From an uncultured Ectothiorhodospiraceae bacterium (GTDB lineage Bacteria > Pseudomonadota > Gammaproteobacteria > UBA9214): a stretch of 64,000 nucleotides of DNA. Shown piece after piece: positions 19,398 through 28,106 of this stretch. Location: NCBI GenBank assembly GCA_947259415.1, contig CAMYMI010000012.1, positions 43,327 to 107,326 on the forward strand, written 5' to 3'. Every line of letters begins with the position of its first letter. The stretch's first letter is position 1. Below the pieces are notes generated by a model. It worked only from the letters and a program-made list of their open reading frames with translations, ran no database searches and was not told where the DNA came from. The position numbers and the translations under genes are program-made.

Positions 19398-19623
19398 AAC
19401 GGGAAACTGACTGGTTCAGGACAAGCGGTCTGGGTCGCGGGCTGCTAGCGTATCACGTAGCAAATCCAGCGTCTGTCAGAGTCGCAATCATTGGCGACAG
19501 CACTGGTCTGGCGGTTAAGCCTTACCACAGGACGCACTTCATGTACCGAGTGAATACAGTCCTCTGCAGCAGTCTGCTATACAGATGCCATACTCGTACG
19601 ATGACTGCCGGGAAAGTGTCAGG

Positions 19624-21174
19624 CTAGAGCTTGCTGCCCGTGGAAAATTCGAAGTGCTTGAAAACCGGGGTCTCGAGGAGGCCGCGGCCGACACGTGCTC
19701 TTATCTCCTGGCCTGCAATGTTGATCAGTATGCGACTGTCCTCTGCGTAGCTGCCCGTGGCGGTTACCAGCGAGGTGGTGGCCTGCTGGGCTTCATCGCC
19801 GGGCATGAACAGGGCCGGTAATGCCATGCCCTCCTCTTCGCCGGAGGCGCGGCAATAGATCGGGGCACAAGGGCCGTGTATCAGTTGCACGCCGATTTCC
19901 ATGCCTCCCTCGGGAGAGACGCGCATGTTGCGCACCACGGCCAGAGTCAAACGCCCGCCCTCTTCCACCAGGCCCATCAATTCACCGACACAGACGCTAC
20001 TGCAGGCGCCCCCTTCCCAGTAAAGGCGCCTGCCGTCCTTACTGCTGTTTACAATCTGGCCGGATGACGGTTCGACGGGCTGCGTCCGGGTGATCAGCGG
20101 CGAATCCGGCGGGGTACTGACGGCCATCGAAAGATAGCCGTGAATATCCATAATACCCAGCAGCAAACCGATCTCGCCACTCTCGTTTTCACGTGGCTCA
20201 CGCTGCTGCTTCAGGTCAATCGACTCTGGCCACAAACGGCGCAGAATCATCGCCTCGGGACTCTGCATGCGCACCTTGACCGGGGTCTGGTCAAGCTGGT
20301 CGTGGATGGCCTGCAGCGCCTCACGGGCATCCAGGATGTAGGGTTCGTCGGCCTGTTGCCGCATTTCCTGCGGGGGATGAGCCACGGGGGCAGCGCCACT
20401 GCGCAAATCCACGAAGAACAGGCCTTCCGCAGCATCCGGCCAGTTACCAGCGGGGATAACACGACACTTGTCGGCATGCTGAACCAGGACATCATGGAGC
20501 ATTGCGACCTCGCCCTCCACCAGCCGGAACGGATCAACGAGAGCAAGCAGCAAGGTCGCATGGTAATTGGCCGAGATGGTCAACGGCATCTCCGTGTCAT
20601 GGCTCCTTTCATCGGCCAGCTCCAGCAGGCCGTAATGGCGCGCTATCCGGTAGAGCTGGTGCAACTCTGAAAACACCATTGGCGGCATGGCCCGGTAATA
20701 GCGATAGCCATCCAGCAGAGCGTAATCCAGCTGTTCCATGGCATGCTTGATTGCCATGCCGAACAGGCGCTCGGGGCGGTTGACGTCAACAGCTGTATAG
20801 AGTGACTTGATGACCAGCTTGTAGCCATCCGCCATCGCCAGCAGCAGCTGGCTCACACCTTCCGTGGCCTGCTGCTGCTGTGATTTGGACAGGGCCAGCT
20901 GACGCAAGTGCGACGGTTCCATGGTAACAAACAGGCGCTGGGCTGTGTCAGCATAGATGTTGAGCAACCGAAAGCGCTGTTCCGTTTCCAGCTTCTGCTG
21001 GTTCAGGGAATTCAGCGCCCCCAGCACCAGGCGCACGGTCTCGTTCACGTCCATGAGCGGCAGGTTGATCAGCCAGGTACGCAGGTACTTCTCGTTCCGT
21101 TCCACGGTCGGGTCGGAGAAGTCATGCTGTTCAGGCGTGGATAATTCCAGCGGGTGTGTCAGCTTCATCGTCAT
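19624..21174 (-). CDS. Large protein with C-terminal PilZ-like beta-barrel, downstream of the gsp operon
   Basis: 516 residues from the ATG at 21174. Reading further upstream (to 21414) would overlap gspN and gives an unlikely Cys/Arg-rich N-terminus, so I use the internal start, though its ribosome site is weak. Residues 1-300 are predicted all-helical (NSLNQQKLETEQRFRLLNIY). The end resembles a PilZ-like barrel (CVGELMGLVEEGGRLTLAVV; GMEIGVQLI), but the canonical RxxxR and (D/N)xSxxG c-di-GMP motifs are not clear. It follows gspN on the same strand. A role in tuning secretion or surface behaviour is inference. Confidence 0.6.
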   Translation of the reverse strand: MTMKLTHPLELSTPEQHDFSDPTVERNEKYLRTWLINLPLMDVNETVRLVLGALNSLNQQKLETEQRFRLLNIYADTAQRLFVTMEPSHLRQLALSKSQQQQATEGVSQLLLAMADGYKLVIKSLYTAVDVNRPERLFGMAIKHAMEQLDYALLDGYRYYRAMPPMVFSELHQLYRIARHYGLLELADERSHDTEMPLTISANYHATLLLALVDPFRLVEGEVAMLHDVLVQHADKCRVIPAGNWPDAAEGLFFVDLRSGAAPVAHPPQEMRQQADEPYILDAREALQAIHDQLDQTPVKVRMQSPEAMILRRLWPESIDLKQQREPRENESGEIGLLLGIMDIHGYLSMAVSTPPDSPLITRTQPVEPSSGQIVNSSKDGRRLYWEGGACSSVCVGELMGLVEEGGRLTLAVVRNMRVSPEGGMEIGVQLIHGPCAPIYCRASGEEEGMALPALFMPGDEAQQATTSLVTATGSYAEDSRILINIAGQEIRARVGRGLLETPVFKHFEFSTGSKL

Positions 21175-21301
21175 CTGCAGGGAGTCGCTAATCCGGATGC
21201 CAATGTGTCGGCTGTTTGTTCTATTTCTCGATGCCCGCGCATGACCGGGTCCTGGCAGTGCCCGGCAGTAAAAGCAAAGTGACTGATGTGGCCCACGGTG
21301 T

Positions 21302-22048
21302 TCAAAAACGCCCGGCGTCACTGATCCGGTAAGAGCCGTCCGGGAGTGACTCCGCAAGACCTGCGAGCATATCCATAAACTCTGCAGGTGTGTCCGGCCC
21401 AGGCACCAGGTCAAGCTCCAGGCGGTAGTCGCGCGCTGGTGTCAATGAGAAACCACCCGAGAGCCCGGTCTGTCCGTTGTTGCTGATCCGGCCCGTGAGC
21501 GAATCGTCCGCACTGTTCAGGACCAGCGCGACATCGCCCAGTTTCAGGCTCACCGGATCGAGGATACTGGCATCCGACCAGTCGATCTGGCCACTCAGGT
21601 CACGCGGAAAACCGTCAACCAGTTTGAAACGCTCGGCCCGCACCACGACCACACCGGTTGTCTGTACCGGGATCGCTGAGAAATGGTTTACCAACGGATC
21701 TGGCTGCAAGGCCGTTTCAAGTTCACGCCCGTAGATGGCACCGCTCAGCCCAATGCCGGCATACCCGGCACCCTTGATTTGCGGCCCGGCAAAATCCAGG
21801 CGGTATTCCAGTCGCCCCTTCAGCATGGCCGCGGGCCTGAGCGACCAGCTAACAGGGCCCAGGGCGATACCCTTTACCTCGAGTTGCCCGGCCCGTCCTG
21901 AAAACAGGGTGCCGCTCACCGCCTGCAGGACCAGGCCATCGACCTGTTGCTGCAGAAGCCGGACGCCTTTCTGCGCAGGAAAGCCGATCAGCATGAACAG
22001 CAGGTAGACAAGCAACCCTGCCGAGAGAAGCCGCCAGGAAAGCCTCAA
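21302..22048 (-). CDS. gspN: Type II secretion system protein GspN
   Basis: 248 residues. N-terminal membrane anchor (about 5-24), then a periplasmic beta-rich domain with the GspN block VSGTLFSGRAGQLEVKGIAL, followed by GPVSWSLRPAAMLKGRLEYRL. GspN is an accessory inner-membrane component found in only some T2SS. Overlaps gspM by 4 bp. Last canonical gsp gene of the operon. Confidence 0.88.
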   Translation of the reverse strand: MRLSWRLLSAGLLVYLLFMLIGFPAQKGVRLLQQQVDGLVLQAVSGTLFSGRAGQLEVKGIALGPVSWSLRPAAMLKGRLEYRLDFAGPQIKGAGYAGIGLSGAIYGRELETALQPDPLVNHFSAIPVQTTGVVVVRAERFKLVDGFPRDLSGQIDWSDASILDPVSLKLGDVALVLNSADDSLTGRISNNGQTGLSGGFSLTPARDYRLELDLVPGPDTPAEFMDMLAGLAESLPDGSYRISDAGRF

Positions 22049-22536
22049 GGCCCGGGGGCCTGCAGGGTCAGGCGCACATTCACCTGTCCGGGTCCACCGC
22101 TCGATTCGATAGTAATGCTCTCAATATCCACGCCGTAACGGGTACTCATCAAGTCAAGCCAGCCGGCCACGGAGTCAAATGCGGCGCCATCCAGCCAAAC
22201 ACGCACTCCGCTGCTGCCCTCCGGCTCTACCCGTTTCAGTGCCGGACCCAGACCGGAGTTCCGTGCCGAGGCATCCGCTACCGAGAGCAGGGAACGCCCA
22301 CCCAGGCCAGTGCTGGCCGTTTGCCCGCTGCCCCGCAACTGACGCAAGGTCGCCGCACTCTGCTGCATCCATTTCAAGGTCTCGCGCTGCTCTGCCACAC
22401 CGGCTTTGAGCTTGCCATGCTGATTGTAGAACGGCTGCAGCAGCATGCCATATGTCAGCAGGGCCACCAGCACACCCACGATAGCCAGCACCAGCATGCG
22501 CTCGCGTGGCTCCAGTCCTGCCAGCCAGGCCTTCAT
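22045..22536 (-). CDS. gspM: Type II secretion system protein GspM
   Basis: 163 residues. Cytoplasmic N-terminus MKAWLAGLEPRERMLVLAIV leading into one membrane segment (about 14-33), a coiled-coil stretch (KLKAGVAEQRETLKWMQQSA) and a periplasmic ferredoxin-like domain (VRVWLDGAAFDSVAGWLDLM). GspM recruits and stabilises GspL in the inner-membrane platform. ATGA-type overlaps with gspL and gspN show coupling. Confidence 0.92.
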   Translation of the reverse strand: MKAWLAGLEPRERMLVLAIVGVLVALLTYGMLLQPFYNQHGKLKAGVAEQRETLKWMQQSAATLRQLRGSGQTASTGLGGRSLLSVADASARNSGLGPALKRVEPEGSSGVRVWLDGAAFDSVAGWLDLMSTRYGVDIESITIESSGGPGQVNVRLTLQAPGP

Positions 22537-23750
22537 GCGCCACTACCCTGGATGCGCAGGCGGCTCTTGACGCGCTGGCCGGCTTCCGTGGTTGCCGACT
22601 GGATCTCGACATCCAGCCCGCGTGCGGCCAGGGTCTGCTTGAGTTCGTCGAGGATCTGCAGGCTGGCAACTGTGAGGTCCAGGTCAAGCCGGCCTGCACG
22701 AAAACTGGCACCGGTAATGTCGACATCACCGGCCGCGCGCAGCACCTCACCGGAACGCGCCAGCAGGGTTATGAACTGCGACCCGCCGCCGCGTTGCCGC
22801 TGCATCTGTTCCAGTTTCTGTTGCATTTGCACGCGTGGATTGACCACCCGACGGGCATCGGGGAAGGCCTCCTTGAAGACCGTCTCGATTCGGGAATTCA
22901 GCTCGGCCTGCTGCTGTTTCAGACTCATATAATCGACCCCCTTGACGGCATGGGTCAGAACAACACCGGTCAGCAACAGCGCCGCGGTGATACGCCAGGG
23001 CCGCCAGAGTTTGGCCCATTCCCGGGAGCGGCTGTAGGCGCCCTGCAGCAGGTCAATGGAAGGCGAAGACAGCCCCCGGGCCAGAACATCCAGTGCAGTA
23101 CCGTTGGTGCGTTGAACCTCGACTTGCGCGTCCAGTACCTCCAGGCCAGGCAGGGTGGTGCCCGCCGGCACAGTGATGTGCACCGACCGGGTGCCACCAT
23201 CCCCCTGCTCCAACTGACTGGCCAGCAGCAGCCCGAGATTCTCGGCGTCAACCGCAAAGCCGCTGTACGGACCACTGCGTACCAGGGCCACGTCACCGTC
23301 AATCACCGCGCAAACGGTATCTGCCGGGCACGGGATTGTCAGCAGATCGGGGATGAGCTGGTGTACTTCGAGGCCAGCCTTCGTTAACACCTCGAGCAAA
23401 GCATTCATGCGCTGTATCGCCACGACCACAACCGGGAATTCACCCCCTGCCACGGCAGGACCCAGGGCGAAATGCAGGTCCTCGACGTCTTCCGAGAACT
23501 GCTCCTCCAGTGCGTAGGGCACTGCACGCAGCAATTTCTTACGGTTGCGTCCGGGAATACTGACCTGTGTGAGCACACAGTCGATACCGGGGGCCAGCGC
23601 CACGACCCGCAGGCCAGCAGCCTCGGTGGTCGCCTCCGCCGGCGTGCCACTGCGGACACTACCGGCAGGCCTGCCCTCAGTATCCAGGGCCACCCACCGA
23701 CAGCTGTCGGCGTTATTCGGGTCGGCCTGTATCAACAGGGTACTACGCAT
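22533..23750 (-). CDS. gspL: Type II secretion system protein GspL
   Basis: 405 residues from the ATG at 23750 (AAGGAG about 12 bases upstream); an ATG at 23789 would add 13 unlikely residues. Cytoplasmic actin-like domain (residues 1 to about 230: VVALAPGIDCVLTQVSIPGR; VPYALEEQFSEDVEDLHFAL), one membrane segment (WRITAALLLTGVVLTHAVKG), then a periplasmic ferredoxin-like domain. GspL couples the GspE ATPase to the platform. gspE and gspF are not in the window. Confidence 0.93.
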   Translation of the reverse strand: MRSTLLIQADPNNADSCRWVALDTEGRPAGSVRSGTPAEATTEAAGLRVVALAPGIDCVLTQVSIPGRNRKKLLRAVPYALEEQFSEDVEDLHFALGPAVAGGEFPVVVVAIQRMNALLEVLTKAGLEVHQLIPDLLTIPCPADTVCAVIDGDVALVRSGPYSGFAVDAENLGLLLASQLEQGDGGTRSVHITVPAGTTLPGLEVLDAQVEVQRTNGTALDVLARGLSSPSIDLLQGAYSRSREWAKLWRPWRITAALLLTGVVLTHAVKGVDYMSLKQQQAELNSRIETVFKEAFPDARRVVNPRVQMQQKLEQMQRQRGGGSQFITLLARSGEVLRAAGDVDITGASFRAGRLDLDLTVASLQILDELKQTLAARGLDVEIQSATTEAGQRVKSRLRIQGSGA

Positions 23751-23803
23751 CGCTTCGCCCCACTCCTTTGTATCCCGACATCCTACCAAAAACCGTTTTC
23801 AGA

Positions 23804-24793
23804 TCAATCATTCACGACCACAGCCTGCGGTGCTGACCGGATCGACGTTCGCACCCGGTAGACGATCCGGGACTCGCCGTCAGCACGGCTCAACAGGCTC
23901 TCCAACTGCGCCTGACCCTGACCCACCACCACGTCGGTCAGGATCCGGAAATAATCGCTCCCGACGTCAATTGCCGTATCCAGTTCCAGCCCGGCAAGCA
24001 CAGTGTGGCCCAGGAAGTCATCCACACTCTGGTAACCGGTATCGCCGCGATCGGCCAGCAGCGTCTCCGCGGTACTCTGGTCCAGTTCACTGTGCAGGGC
24101 CTGCAGCATGACCGCCGTGGCCGTGTTCACATTAATCAGGGTATAGCCAGGCAGTGCGGTGACGTGCGGGGCGAGTAATTTCAGAACCTCCGGGTTAAAG
24201 CCCTTGACCAGCCGCAGCTCGCTGACATGGGTGAGTGGCCTGTTGGCCGTGCGATAGGCAGGTTCGTTCAGCAGGTAATGCTCGTCCTCGGCCCCGTCCG
24301 GAAAGCGGACATCGATATCGGCATCGATCCAGTCGGTCAGGGTATCGGCCAGGGACTTCTCCAACCCCAGGAGGTCCAGCAGGCGGGTGAAATAGGCCTG
24401 CTCCGCATCACTGGCCTTGCCATCCTCGCCCACCAGGTTGTTGAGATTGAAGCGGCCCTGCAGATCCTCGACCTTGCCACTCACCACGCCGCCCTCCACC
24501 GCGATTGGAGGCAGCGCCGTGGCCCAGTCTTCGTCAAGCGAATCGTATTCACTCTCTCTGGCATCCCGGCGCAAGGTAACCCGTGCCCAGCTCTCGGCTG
24601 CCAGTGCGTAGGCATAGGCCTGCTCGCCATGGACCAGGTTACCAGTGCGGCGCACATCGACATGCTGACGCGTGGCCATCGCCACGGCGGCTACAGTGGC
24701 GAGGCTGACCACCAGCAGGGCCGTGAGCAGCGCCACCCCCTGCTGCCGGCTCGCCGACGGGTTAAGCGCCGATGTCAGCTTGTTATGCCTCAT
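23804..24793 (-). CDS. gspK: Type II secretion system minor pseudopilin GspK
   Basis: 329 residues. A prepilin-type leader ends in RQQGVALLTALLVVSLATVA; cleavage is expected after Gly, and GspK typically lacks Glu5, as here. Large globular domain with the helical insertion typical of GspK (LQGRFNLNNLVGEDGKASDA; DWIDADIDVRFPDGAEDEHY; VNTATAVMLQALHSELDQ). GspK caps the pseudopilus tip with GspI and GspJ. Overlaps gspJ by 4 bp. Confidence 0.95.
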   Translation of the reverse strand: MRHNKLTSALNPSASRQQGVALLTALLVVSLATVAAVAMATRQHVDVRRTGNLVHGEQAYAYALAAESWARVTLRRDARESEYDSLDEDWATALPPIAVEGGVVSGKVEDLQGRFNLNNLVGEDGKASDAEQAYFTRLLDLLGLEKSLADTLTDWIDADIDVRFPDGAEDEHYLLNEPAYRTANRPLTHVSELRLVKGFNPEVLKLLAPHVTALPGYTLINVNTATAVMLQALHSELDQSTAETLLADRGDTGYQSVDDFLGHTVLAGLELDTAIDVGSDYFRILTDVVVGQGQAQLESLLSRADGESRIVYRVRTSIRSAPQAVVVND

Positions 24794-25428
24794 CGCGGCA
24801 ACTGGAACAACCAGATCAGAGAACCGAAATATTCGTGTTCGATAGTCACCTCGACCGCGGCGGGCATCTCGGCTTCCGACAGCTCCGTCTCCCCGTCGGT
24901 TGTCTGAACCGGCCAGTTCTCCTGCCAGCGGTTGGCCGCATCGAGGTAACGTATCTGCATCGAAACGATATTGTCAGTCAGTTCCTGCTGCAGCGGCTGA
25001 CTGTCCTGGGCACGCTCCAGTGCCGTCCAGGCATAGCGAACCAGCTGTTGGTCCTCGAGGCTGTAACCGACACGCTGCAAATTGCTGCGGGCACGGCCGG
25101 CCGGGTTATTCCAGCCGCCGCGGGTCAACTGGAACAACGGCGCTGCCACCAGGGGTGCCTGCTCGTCACCGAATTCATCCCGGATGGGGCGTGCGACGCC
25201 CTGTTCGATATCTCGCTGCATCACCAGGTAGGTCTTCTGCAAGGCACCCAGGCGTTGTGCACGCTCATCCGTGGCAACGCGCTGCTCAAGCACAGTACCG
25301 AGCCCGCCATAGGCCATGACAGCAACCAGTCCAAAGACAGCCAGCGCCACCAACAACTCCAGCAGGGTAAAACCCGGACTGCGATGGAATCTGCATGACC
25401 CGGTTGAACTCATTTGCCCGGCTGCCAT
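24790..25428 (-). CDS. gspJ: Type II secretion system minor pseudopilin GspJ
   Basis: 212 residues. Prepilin leader with the cleavage site SPG/FTLLELLVALAVFGLVA, then a globular domain with the GspJ blocks YLVMQRDIEQGVARPIRDEF and LLQELTDNIVSMQIRYLDA. Part of the GspI-J-K tip complex. The 5' end overlaps the end of gspI by 19 bp. Confidence 0.94.
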   Translation of the reverse strand: MAAGQMSSTGSCRFHRSPGFTLLELLVALAVFGLVAVMAYGGLGTVLEQRVATDERAQRLGALQKTYLVMQRDIEQGVARPIRDEFGDEQAPLVAAPLFQLTRGGWNNPAGRARSNLQRVGYSLEDQQLVRYAWTALERAQDSQPLQQELTDNIVSMQIRYLDAANRWQENWPVQTTDGETELSEAEMPAAVEVTIEHEYFGSLIWLFQLPR

Positions 25429-25790
25429 AGAAAGCCACTCAGGACCGCCAGCGGTTCGGCGTCAGCGTCATCGAACGGGCGCACCTCGACATCCAGCCGT
25501 CGCAGTTCCTCCTCCTCGGTTTGAGAGACGATCGCCAGCCAGCGCCACTCGCGTCCACCCATCTCCGTCGATCCCTTGAGTTCGCCCACGCGCGGCCAGG
25601 CATTTTCCAGCTGCTGACCGACCAGGACATTGCGCGCCACCCAGGTGGCCAGAGTCCGGTCACGCAGATGGGCCTGATTGGCGGTGTAATCACCTGCTGC
25701 CTTGATGACCGCCCCCAGCGTCAGCGCCAGCACCGCCAGGGCGACCAGCACCTCCAGCAGGGTAAAACCGCTGCATACCCGCCGGTTCAG
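25410..25790 (-). CDS. gspI: Type II secretion system minor pseudopilin GspI (probable CTG start)
   Basis: 126 residues. The frame reads LNRRVCSGFTLLEVLVALAV, so the prepilin cleavage site (SG/FTLLEV) and leader are present only if translation starts upstream of the first in-frame GTG (25751), which lies inside the transmembrane helix. The best initiator is CTG at 25788-25790, five bases after AGGAG (25796-25800) and overlapping the gspH stop (CTGA). ATT at 25791-25793 is an alternative. No in-frame ATG exists there. The globular part fits GspI in length and sequence (ARNVLVGQQLENAWPRVGEL). Confidence 0.85.
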   Translation of the reverse strand: MNRRVCSGFTLLEVLVALAVLALTLGAVIKAAGDYTANQAHLRDRTLATWVARNVLVGQQLENAWPRVGELKGSTEMGGREWRWLAIVSQTEEEELRRLDVEVRPFDDADAEPLAVLSGFLWQPGK

Positions 25791-26398
25791 AATGTCTCCT
25801 CCATTTCCCAGTCCAGCTCGCCCAGCAGGGTGGCACTGAGGTGGTAGCGGTAGCGACTCTGGTTAGCCTCGAATATCGCTGAAAATGCGGTCATTTCACC
25901 GCTGGACAGGATATAGACCTGCGGTACCAGGCGCGCTTCCTCTTCCTCGTGTTCGTTTTCCGGCTCCTCCAGCAGCGGGGATTCACCCTCGACCTCGAGA
26001 CGCAGGTGGAGTCCGGCTGGCAGGCGATAGGTCTTCAACAGGGGGTCGTTTTCGTCAGGCTGCCAGTTCCCGGCGCGCAACACCAGGAAGGCGTAACTGT
26101 CATCGGAGAAATGGATAGCGAGTTCTTCTCCGCGCATCACGGCCTCATCACTGGCCATGCCGATCAGCGTGGCCAGGCGCCGGGTTTCACGTTCCATCGT
26201 CTCGGCCAGCTCATCGCCGCGGATGGAGAGCACGGCAAAACTGAAGATGATCCCGATCAGGACCAGCACCACCATCAGCTCCAGCAAGGTGAAGCCCCGG
26301 CAAACCCTCACGGCGGGCGGGAGCGCAACCGCAGGTTTATCCGTAAAGTTCCACTGGCTGCTGTGCATGACACTGCCAATCGCCCTTGCCCGGGGCAT
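25787..26398 (-). CDS. gspH: Type II secretion system minor pseudopilin GspH
   Basis: Up to 203 residues. Prepilin site RVCRG/FTLLELMVVLVLIGI, then the GspH domain (RRLATLIGMASDEAVMRGEE; AFLVLRAGNWQPDENDPLL) and an acidic insertion (about 145-160). The start is uncertain: ATG at 26398 or 26368, or a GTG nearer the cleavage site; none has a good ribosome site and the leader from 26398 is unusually long. Initiates the pseudopilus with GspI-J-K. Separated from gspG by 105 bp holding a 'TTTCCGTG...TCCGTGGC' repeat. Confidence 0.9.
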   Translation of the reverse strand: MPRARAIGSVMHSSQWNFTDKPAVALPPAVRVCRGFTLLELMVVLVLIGIIFSFAVLSIRGDELAETMERETRRLATLIGMASDEAVMRGEELAIHFSDDSYAFLVLRAGNWQPDENDPLLKTYRLPAGLHLRLEVEGESPLLEEPENEHEEEEARLVPQVYILSSGEMTAFSAIFEANQSRYRYHLSATLLGELDWEMEETF

Positions 26399-26503
26399 TG
26401 CTGGGAAATCGGGAATGAGACGTTTGTGTTTAATTGACCTTTCCGTGTTCTTCTGCAGCGTCCGTGGCGATCAGTGCTTTCTGATCAGCGCGGACGGTGC
26501 GAC

Positions 26504-26926
26504 CTATTGCAGAAGCCAGTTACCGATATCATCATCACTGGGCTGCTGGTCCGGGCCCAGCGAATATATGTCAATCGAGCCGTGTGCGCCCGGGCTCAGG
26601 AATTGATAAGACTGTTTCCAGGGGTCCAGCGGCAGGCGGTCCACGTAGCCACCCTCTTTCCAGTTCGGCGGTTCCGGGGAGCCGGGTTTCTCGATAAGTG
26701 CCTCCAACCCCTGGTCGGTAGTCGGATAGACGTAGTTGTCCAGCTTGTAGAGATTCAAGGCAGCCTCCAGTGCACGGATATCCTGGCGCGCCTTGGTAAT
26801 CCGGGCCTGGTCGGGCCGGTCCATAACCTTGGGTACCAGGATCGCCGCAAGGATTCCCAGAATCACCACGACCACCATCACCTCAATAAGCGTAAATCCC
26901 TGTTCTGTGTGTGTTTTATAAATCAT
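26504..26926 (-). CDS. gspG: Type II secretion system major pseudopilin GspG
   Basis: 140 residues. Leader MIYKTHTEQG is cut before FTLIEVMVVVVILGILAAIL (Glu5 present). The globular part has the GspG signature ALNLYKLDNYVYPTTDQGLE and the C-terminal calcium-site region GAHGSIDIYSLGPDQQ. It polymerises into the pseudopilus. First gene of the minus-strand run gspG-H-I-J-K-L-M-N. Confidence 0.96.
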   Translation of the reverse strand: MIYKTHTEQGFTLIEVMVVVVILGILAAILVPKVMDRPDQARITKARQDIRALEAALNLYKLDNYVYPTTDQGLEALIEKPGSPEPPNWKEGGYVDRLPLDPWKQSYQFLSPGAHGSIDIYSLGPDQQPSDDDIGNWLLQ

Positions 26927-27073
26927 GTATGAACTATCTCTGGTTGATGCGAATTCTGTCCGGGGTGACCGGACCCGGCCAATGGTACGTCAAAACAAGC
27001 GGGAATTCTGCGCTGCCGGACACGCCGGCGCCACCACGCCGGCCACAGCAAGGTTATAGAGGTAACAGAGCGC

Positions 27074-27586
27074 TTACTGCCGGGTCGTGAAGCCGTTCGG
27101 GCCCAGTTGATCGCGCACCTTGAGCGCATAGAGGTGGCGTTCCGCGTCCACCAGGTGCTGGCCCCAGTGCATCTGATAGCTGCATTGCCAGACCTGTGCT
27201 GCACGTTGCGGCCAGGCCTCGTCCAGCAACTCGAGTCCGTGGTGCAGGTCGAAGTAAATATCGGTCAAATCATCCGCCAGGCTTCCGGACATGTGCAACT
27301 GATCGGGCGAAGCATCGAATTCAAGCCAGTAGCTATCCCGCTCTCCCAGTGCCTGGCGCAGGCGGCTGTAGAGATCGAAACGCTCGTCAAGATCGACATT
27401 GGGCATAGGTAACTGACTGGTACCAAATGCATTCAGCGCCGTTACCGCCGAGTGCAGCCGGGGCAGCAGTGCATACAACTCTTCGAGCCAGGTTCCGTTG
27501 TCCTGCTTGTTGTAGTTGTCAATCAACCCGCAAAAGGCCTCGGCAATTCTTGCCATGTCCGACAATTTTTCAGAAATCGTTTCCAT
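27074..27586 (-). CDS. DUF5063-type hypothetical protein
   Basis: 170 residues, predicted all-helical and soluble. Blocks such as ISEKLSDMARIAEAFCGLID, WLEELYALLPRLHSAVTALN and DIYFDLHHGLELLDEAWPQR match what I know as the DUF5063 family (assigned from memory). No signal peptide. Same strand as gspG and 147 bp upstream of it; function unknown. Confidence 0.72.
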   Translation of the reverse strand: METISEKLSDMARIAEAFCGLIDNYNKQDNGTWLEELYALLPRLHSAVTALNAFGTSQLPMPNVDLDERFDLYSRLRQALGERDSYWLEFDASPDQLHMSGSLADDLTDIYFDLHHGLELLDEAWPQRAAQVWQCSYQMHWGQHLVDAERHLYALKVRDQLGPNGFTTRQ

Positions 27587-27708
27587 CTGAATCTGCCTGA
27601 TGTGAACCCCTTACGTTACGTTCAGACAATTGATTATTATTATGCAGGGCGTGACTTCGATTATTTAACAGTTTAGTCAAAAACTGGCGTCCTGCAGGCT
27701 GTAATGGC

Positions 27709-27882
27709 CTAGACCTCAACCATCTCGAAGTCCTCCTTGGCAGCACCGCATTCGGGGCACACCCAGTTGTCCGGGATATCCTCCCAACGGGTCCCCGGCG
27801 GAAAGCCCTCATCCGGCAGACCGGCTTCCTCACTGTAAACAAAACCACACACTACACACATGTATTCCTTGAACTCTTCCAT
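27709..27882 (-). CDS. Rubredoxin
   Basis: 57 residues from the ATG at 27882 (GAGG eight bases upstream). Iron site MCVVCG (Cys9, 12) and CPECG (Cys42, 45), with the family core YSEEAGLPDEGFPPGTRWED. Small electron carrier of the cytoplasm. Divergent from thiD; a rubredoxin next to thiD, thiE and hemL is a frequent gammaproteobacterial arrangement. Confidence 0.95.
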   Translation of the reverse strand: MEEFKEYMCVVCGFVYSEEAGLPDEGFPPGTRWEDIPDNWVCPECGAAKEDFEMVEV

Positions 27883-28106
27883 TGCTTGTGCCTCACACAC
27901 ACTGTTATTACCCATCCGGGCCTGGACTGGCGCGCATTGTACCGTCACGGAGCGCGGTAAAACAGGTAAAATGAACAAGTGAGACTGAGAAGCAACAGGG
28001 TTGTCAGTACAGTCTGACTTATTAATTTCTCACTTGTGCCACAGTCGTTGTTATTGATACCTGAACTCTCGACAACACCTTCTGACCATAACGGTAATCC
28101 CATCAC

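Noticed and set aside
19624..21414. 596-residue version of the PilZ-like protein starting at 21414
   Set aside because: The first 80 residues overlap gspN and are Cys/Arg/His-rich, unlike a natural N-terminus.
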